Made by a program: the position numbers and the translations under genes. A model generated the notes under the pieces. The model worked only from the letters and a program-made list of their open reading frames with translations, did no database searches and was not told the origin of the DNA. Below are positions 61,717 to 64,000 of a stretch of 64,000 bases of DNA, in pieces; position 1 is the stretch's first letter, and each line of letters begins with the position of its first letter. This DNA is from Dermabacter hominis NBRC 106157 (GTDB lineage: Bacteria; Actinomycetota; Actinomycetes; Actinomycetales; Dermabacteraceae), in NCBI RefSeq assembly GCF_001570785.1, contig NZ_BCSI01000002.1, positions 186,001 through 250,000 on the forward strand, in the 5' to 3' direction.

Positions 61717-63446
61717 TTCGGGACTTGTGGTTGATGACGGATCGGCGCTCGAGAATGACGCTGGCGTGGCTCATTGCGTTGGCCGCGCTTGCCTCGCTGG
61801 CCCAGGGAGCGGCGTTCGTCGCGCTGCTGCCGCTGCTGTCGGCTCTGGCCGAGGGAGATGATGCGACGGCGTGGCGTTTCACCGGCGTCATCGCCGGCCT
61901 CGCGGTCGCCCATGCGGTGCTGTCCCTCGCCGCGGGGACGGTCGGCAGGGCGAATTCCGCAGCGGTGCTGTCGTCCCTGCTGCGTTCCCTGGGCGAACGC
62001 GTGCTGACGTTGCCACTCGGGTACGTCACCAAGTCCACGGCCGGCCGCTTTTCGGAGATGGCGTCGTCGGGTATCGCGTTCGCGGCGTCCGTGCCGCACG
62101 TGATCCTGCGGCCCGTCATCGCCGCGGTGGTTGCGCCGACCGTCATCGCCTTCGGAATTCTGGCGGTGGATTGGCGCGTCGGTTTGGTTCTCGTCGCGTC
62201 GGCGCCGGTGCTCTTCTTCGCCTACCGGGCCATTGGCCGGGTCGGCGGGGAGTCGGACGAAGCGCATGCTGACGCCGTCGCTGCCGTCTCCGGCAGGCTG
62301 ATCGAGTTCACCCGCTGCCAGCAGGCGATTCGCGCCGCGAGCGACGGTTCGGCGGCGGACGCGATGGTGGATGAGGCGATCCGGGCCCAACACGATACGT
62401 TCGCGAAGGCGACGTCGACGCAGGGGGCGGCCATCGGACGGTTGAGTTCGGTCGTCCATGCGGTGTTCACGGCGGCGGTAATCGTCGCCGTAGCAGTCGC
62501 CGCGACGGGCGGGATGGCGCCGGCGCAGTTGGCGCCAATGCTCATCGTGGTCGTCCAGTTCACCGGACCGATCACCACGGCGGGAGCGTTGTCCGGCGGT
62601 TTCGGTGCGGGCCGCAACACGTTGGCTGCGTTGCGTGACCTGCGGGCGATCCCCGCCCTTCCCGAACCGACCGCACCGGAGCTGCCCAACGGGCATGACG
62701 TGGAGTTCCGCGGCGTGAGCTTCGGGTACGGGGATAAGAAGGTTCTCGACGACGTCAGCTTCCGTGCGCCTCAGGGAGCGCTGGTTGCTGTAGTGGGACC
62801 GTCGGGGGCGGGCAAGACGACGGTCATGCGGCTGCTGTCGCGTTTTCATGATCCGGACTCGGGGGAGATCCTCATCGGCGGGGTGCCCTTGCCTCGGATC
62901 GGCACCGACGGCGTGAACTCGCTGGTGACCCCGGTGTTCCAGGAGACGTTCCTTTTCGACGCGTCCGTGCGGGACAACGTGGTCTTCGCCGACCCCGAAT
63001 TCGGTTCCGGGCTCGGTGACGGGGACCGCTTGCGCGAGGCCGCTCGGCGTTCCGGGGTGGACCGCATCGTGGAGCTGCTGCCTTCCGGGTGGGATACCCC
63101 GGTGGGGGAGGAGGGGACGCTGCTGTCGGGAGGCGAGCGGCAGCGCCTCGCCATCGCCCGGGCGCTTCTGAAGGATTCCCCGGTGGTGCTTCTCGACGAG
63201 CCGACGTCCTCGCTGGATGCGGCCACTGAGCGGGCGATCGTCGGCACGATGGAGGCGTTGCGCGGCGATCGCACCGTGATCGTCGTCGCCCATCGCCTGC
63301 ACACCGTCCGCGATGCCGACCTCATCGTCGTGCTTTCGGAGGACGGGACGGTCGCAGAACGGGGCACGCACGATGAATTGCTGGCGAAGGGCGGCCGCTA
63401 CGCCGAGTCGTGGGCGTGTCGGACGGGGAGCTCCTCGGGCGCCTGA
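61713..63446 (+). CDS. ABC half-transporter, YbtQ/IrtB-like
   Basis: 577 aa. Membrane domain (about 12-320) then ATPase: Walker A GPSGAGKTT (about 363-371), VFQETFLFDASVRDNV, signature LSGGERQRLAIARAL, Walker B VVLLDEPTSSLD, switch VAHRLHTV. ATG overlaps the previous stop (ATGA), so the pair is made in equal amounts as a heterodimer. The short C-terminus after GGRYAESWACR may be slightly altered. Last gene of the island operon. Confidence 0.9.
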   Translation: MIRDLWLMTDRRSRMTLAWLIALAALASLAQGAAFVALLPLLSALAEGDDATAWRFTGVIAGLAVAHAVLSLAAGTVGRANSAAVLSSLLRSLGERVLTLPLGYVTKSTAGRFSEMASSGIAFAASVPHVILRPVIAAVVAPTVIAFGILAVDWRVGLVLVASAPVLFFAYRAIGRVGGESDEAHADAVAAVSGRLIEFTRCQQAIRAASDGSAADAMVDEAIRAQHDTFAKATSTQGAAIGRLSSVVHAVFTAAVIVAVAVAATGGMAPAQLAPMLIVVVQFTGPITTAGALSGGFGAGRNTLAALRDLRAIPALPEPTAPELPNGHDVEFRGVSFGYGDKKVLDDVSFRAPQGALVAVVGPSGAGKTTVMRLLSRFHDPDSGEILIGGVPLPRIGTDGVNSLVTPVFQETFLFDASVRDNVVFADPEFGSGLGDGDRLREAARRSGVDRIVELLPSGWDTPVGEEGTLLSGGERQRLAIARALLKDSPVVLLDEPTSSLDAATERAIVGTMEALRGDRTVIVVAHRLHTVRDADLIVVLSEDGTVAERGTHDELLAKGGRYAESWACRTGSSSGA

Positions 63447-63469
63447 TCCTCATCACCTGGTCGATGCCC

Positions 63470-63595
63470 TCACGGGCGCCCTGCCGCAGCTTCCCGAATC
63501 CCACCGCCAGGCGCTCGGTGGGCAGAGCGAAACCGCCGACGAAAACGCCGAGCAGCACGAACACCGACGAGCTGTAAGGCTGAAGCTTCCTAGAA
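63470..63595 (-). pseudogene. Possible remnant of a membrane transport gene
   Basis: On the minus strand the frame KLQPYSSSVFVLLGVFVGGF and then ALPTERLAVGFGKLRQGAR reads as one membrane segment plus an amphipathic stretch, without a start codon of its own or a continuing domain. It ends as the island operon begins on the other strand. It may be a relic left at the island's right junction. Weakly supported. Confidence 0.3.
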
Positions 63596-63604
63596 AGCGA
63601 AAAT

Positions 63605-63661
63605 AGCCCTCTTCCTCATCTCCGTGAAAGCTGGGAGGGAAGGGGGCTCTTTGCTGCCTTG
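63605..63661. terminator. Hairpin between island operon and pth
   Basis: AGCCCTCTTCC (63605-63615) pairs with GGAAGGGGGCT (63648-63658, one mismatch) across a long loop, followed by CTTT. It lies between convergent genes and may terminate either. Confidence 0.55.
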
Positions 63662-63671
63662 CCGCTAGCTA

Positions 63672-64000
63672 CTACCGCCCGTGCACCTGGTTTTGAGCAA
63701 TTTCCAGCCCGTGGCTGGCGATTAGCCCCACTGCCTCCGCCGCGGTGGGCAGGGTGAAAGCGAGTTCCTCGCGCTCCTTGGCATTGAAGTTGCGCAGCAC
63801 ATAATCAGCTGGATCCTGGCGGCCCGGAGGACGACCAATGCCAATGCGCACGCGCATGTAGTCCTTCGTGCCCAATGACTTCGATGTCGAACGCAGGCCA
63901 TTGTGGCCATTCTCGCCCCCGCCGCGCTTAAGGCGCACCACACCCGGGTCTAGGTCCAGCTCATCGTGGACCACCACGACGTCGGTAGGTGCGACATTGA
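63672..64000 (-). CDS. pth: Peptidyl-tRNA hydrolase, 5' part outside window
   Basis: About 109 C-terminal residues in view. VVVVHDELDLDPG contains the catalytic-region Asp; RLKRGGGENGHNGLRS, GTKDYMRVRIGIGRP and ADYVLRNF are the conserved Pth blocks. It recycles peptidyl-tRNA. The frame continues upstream to the window edge, so this is a cut, not a truncated gene. Wording such as RLKRGGGENGHNGLRS and GRPPGRQDPADYVL looks corynebacterial. A housekeeping gene here is unexpected beside an acquired island. Confidence 0.92.
   Translation of the reverse strand, partial: NVAPTDVVVVHDELDLDPGVVRLKRGGGENGHNGLRSTSKSLGTKDYMRVRIGIGRPPGRQDPADYVLRNFNAKEREELAFTLPTAAEAVGLIASHGLEIAQNQVHGR

Noticed and set aside
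1-64000. CRISPR arrays, tRNA or rRNA genes
   Set aside because: No regularly spaced repeats and no cloverleaf with a GGTTCRANYCC arm was found by reading; a tRNAscan and repeat-finder run would confirm.

Overview
The window is high-GC actinobacterial DNA. From position 1 to about 48.8 kb it is a dense, intact chromosomal backbone. GTG starts, ATGA/GTGA stop-start overlaps, a PhoP-type direct repeat before pstS, a MutT1-type Nudix/phosphatase fusion and the DUF2516, YgfZ and nitrobindin-like genes all fit Actinomycetota. The gene set resembles Micrococcales, possibly Dermabacteraceae (Dermabacter/Brachybacterium-like). The genus is a guess from content, not a database match.

Backbone layout: 0-7.2 kb holds exonuclease III (cut by the window edge), an SDR protein without its catalytic tyrosine, a zinc metallopeptidase, a FadD acyl-CoA ligase, DedA, a SpoU-family RNA methylase and a zinc alcohol dehydrogenase. 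7.2-20.4 kb holds a divergent two-component system, class II fructose-bisphosphate aldolase, small membrane proteins, a MATE pump with a MarR regulator, a FUSC-type protein, a YgfZ/nitrobindin-like pair and a Nudix/phosphatase. 20.5-27.3 kb holds pstSCAB behind a PHO box and an ABC/FtsX-type exporter. 27.3-38.6 kb holds rhodanese, a second SDR, a lipoprotein, PPDK, purB-csoR, a HisC-like aminotransferase and an E1alpha-E1beta-E2 2-oxoacid dehydrogenase operon. 38.6-48.8 kb holds two CrcB fluoride channels coupled to a CopD/CtaG-like protein, a flavin monooxygenase, and an operon of a tandem HAD protein, a thioredoxin-NHL protein and a large membrane protein that reads as a catalytically dead relative of membrane pyrophosphatase.

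From 48.8 to 52.6 kb is an insertion-sequence zone: an intact IS3-family element abutting a truncated IS110-family element, then a second IS110-family element whose transposase is frameshifted.

From 52.6 to 63.45 kb is an accessory island with different codon preference (CTG rather than CTC for leucine). It opens with two tandem 23-bp repeats matching the DtxR/IdeR iron box. Translationally coupled genes follow: an ECF S component, a single-chain ECF A-A-T protein, a ruined adenylate-forming enzyme, a DrrA-like ATPase with two ABC-2 permeases, a SAM methyltransferase and two ABC half-transporters of the YbtP/YbtQ (IrtA/IrtB) type. This reads as an iron-regulated metallophore import/export module whose biosynthetic part is lost or lies elsewhere. 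The window ends in a Corynebacterium-like peptidyl-tRNA hydrolase gene, so the island probably came from a corynebacterium, or the right end is an assembly join. No tRNA, rRNA or CRISPR array was seen.
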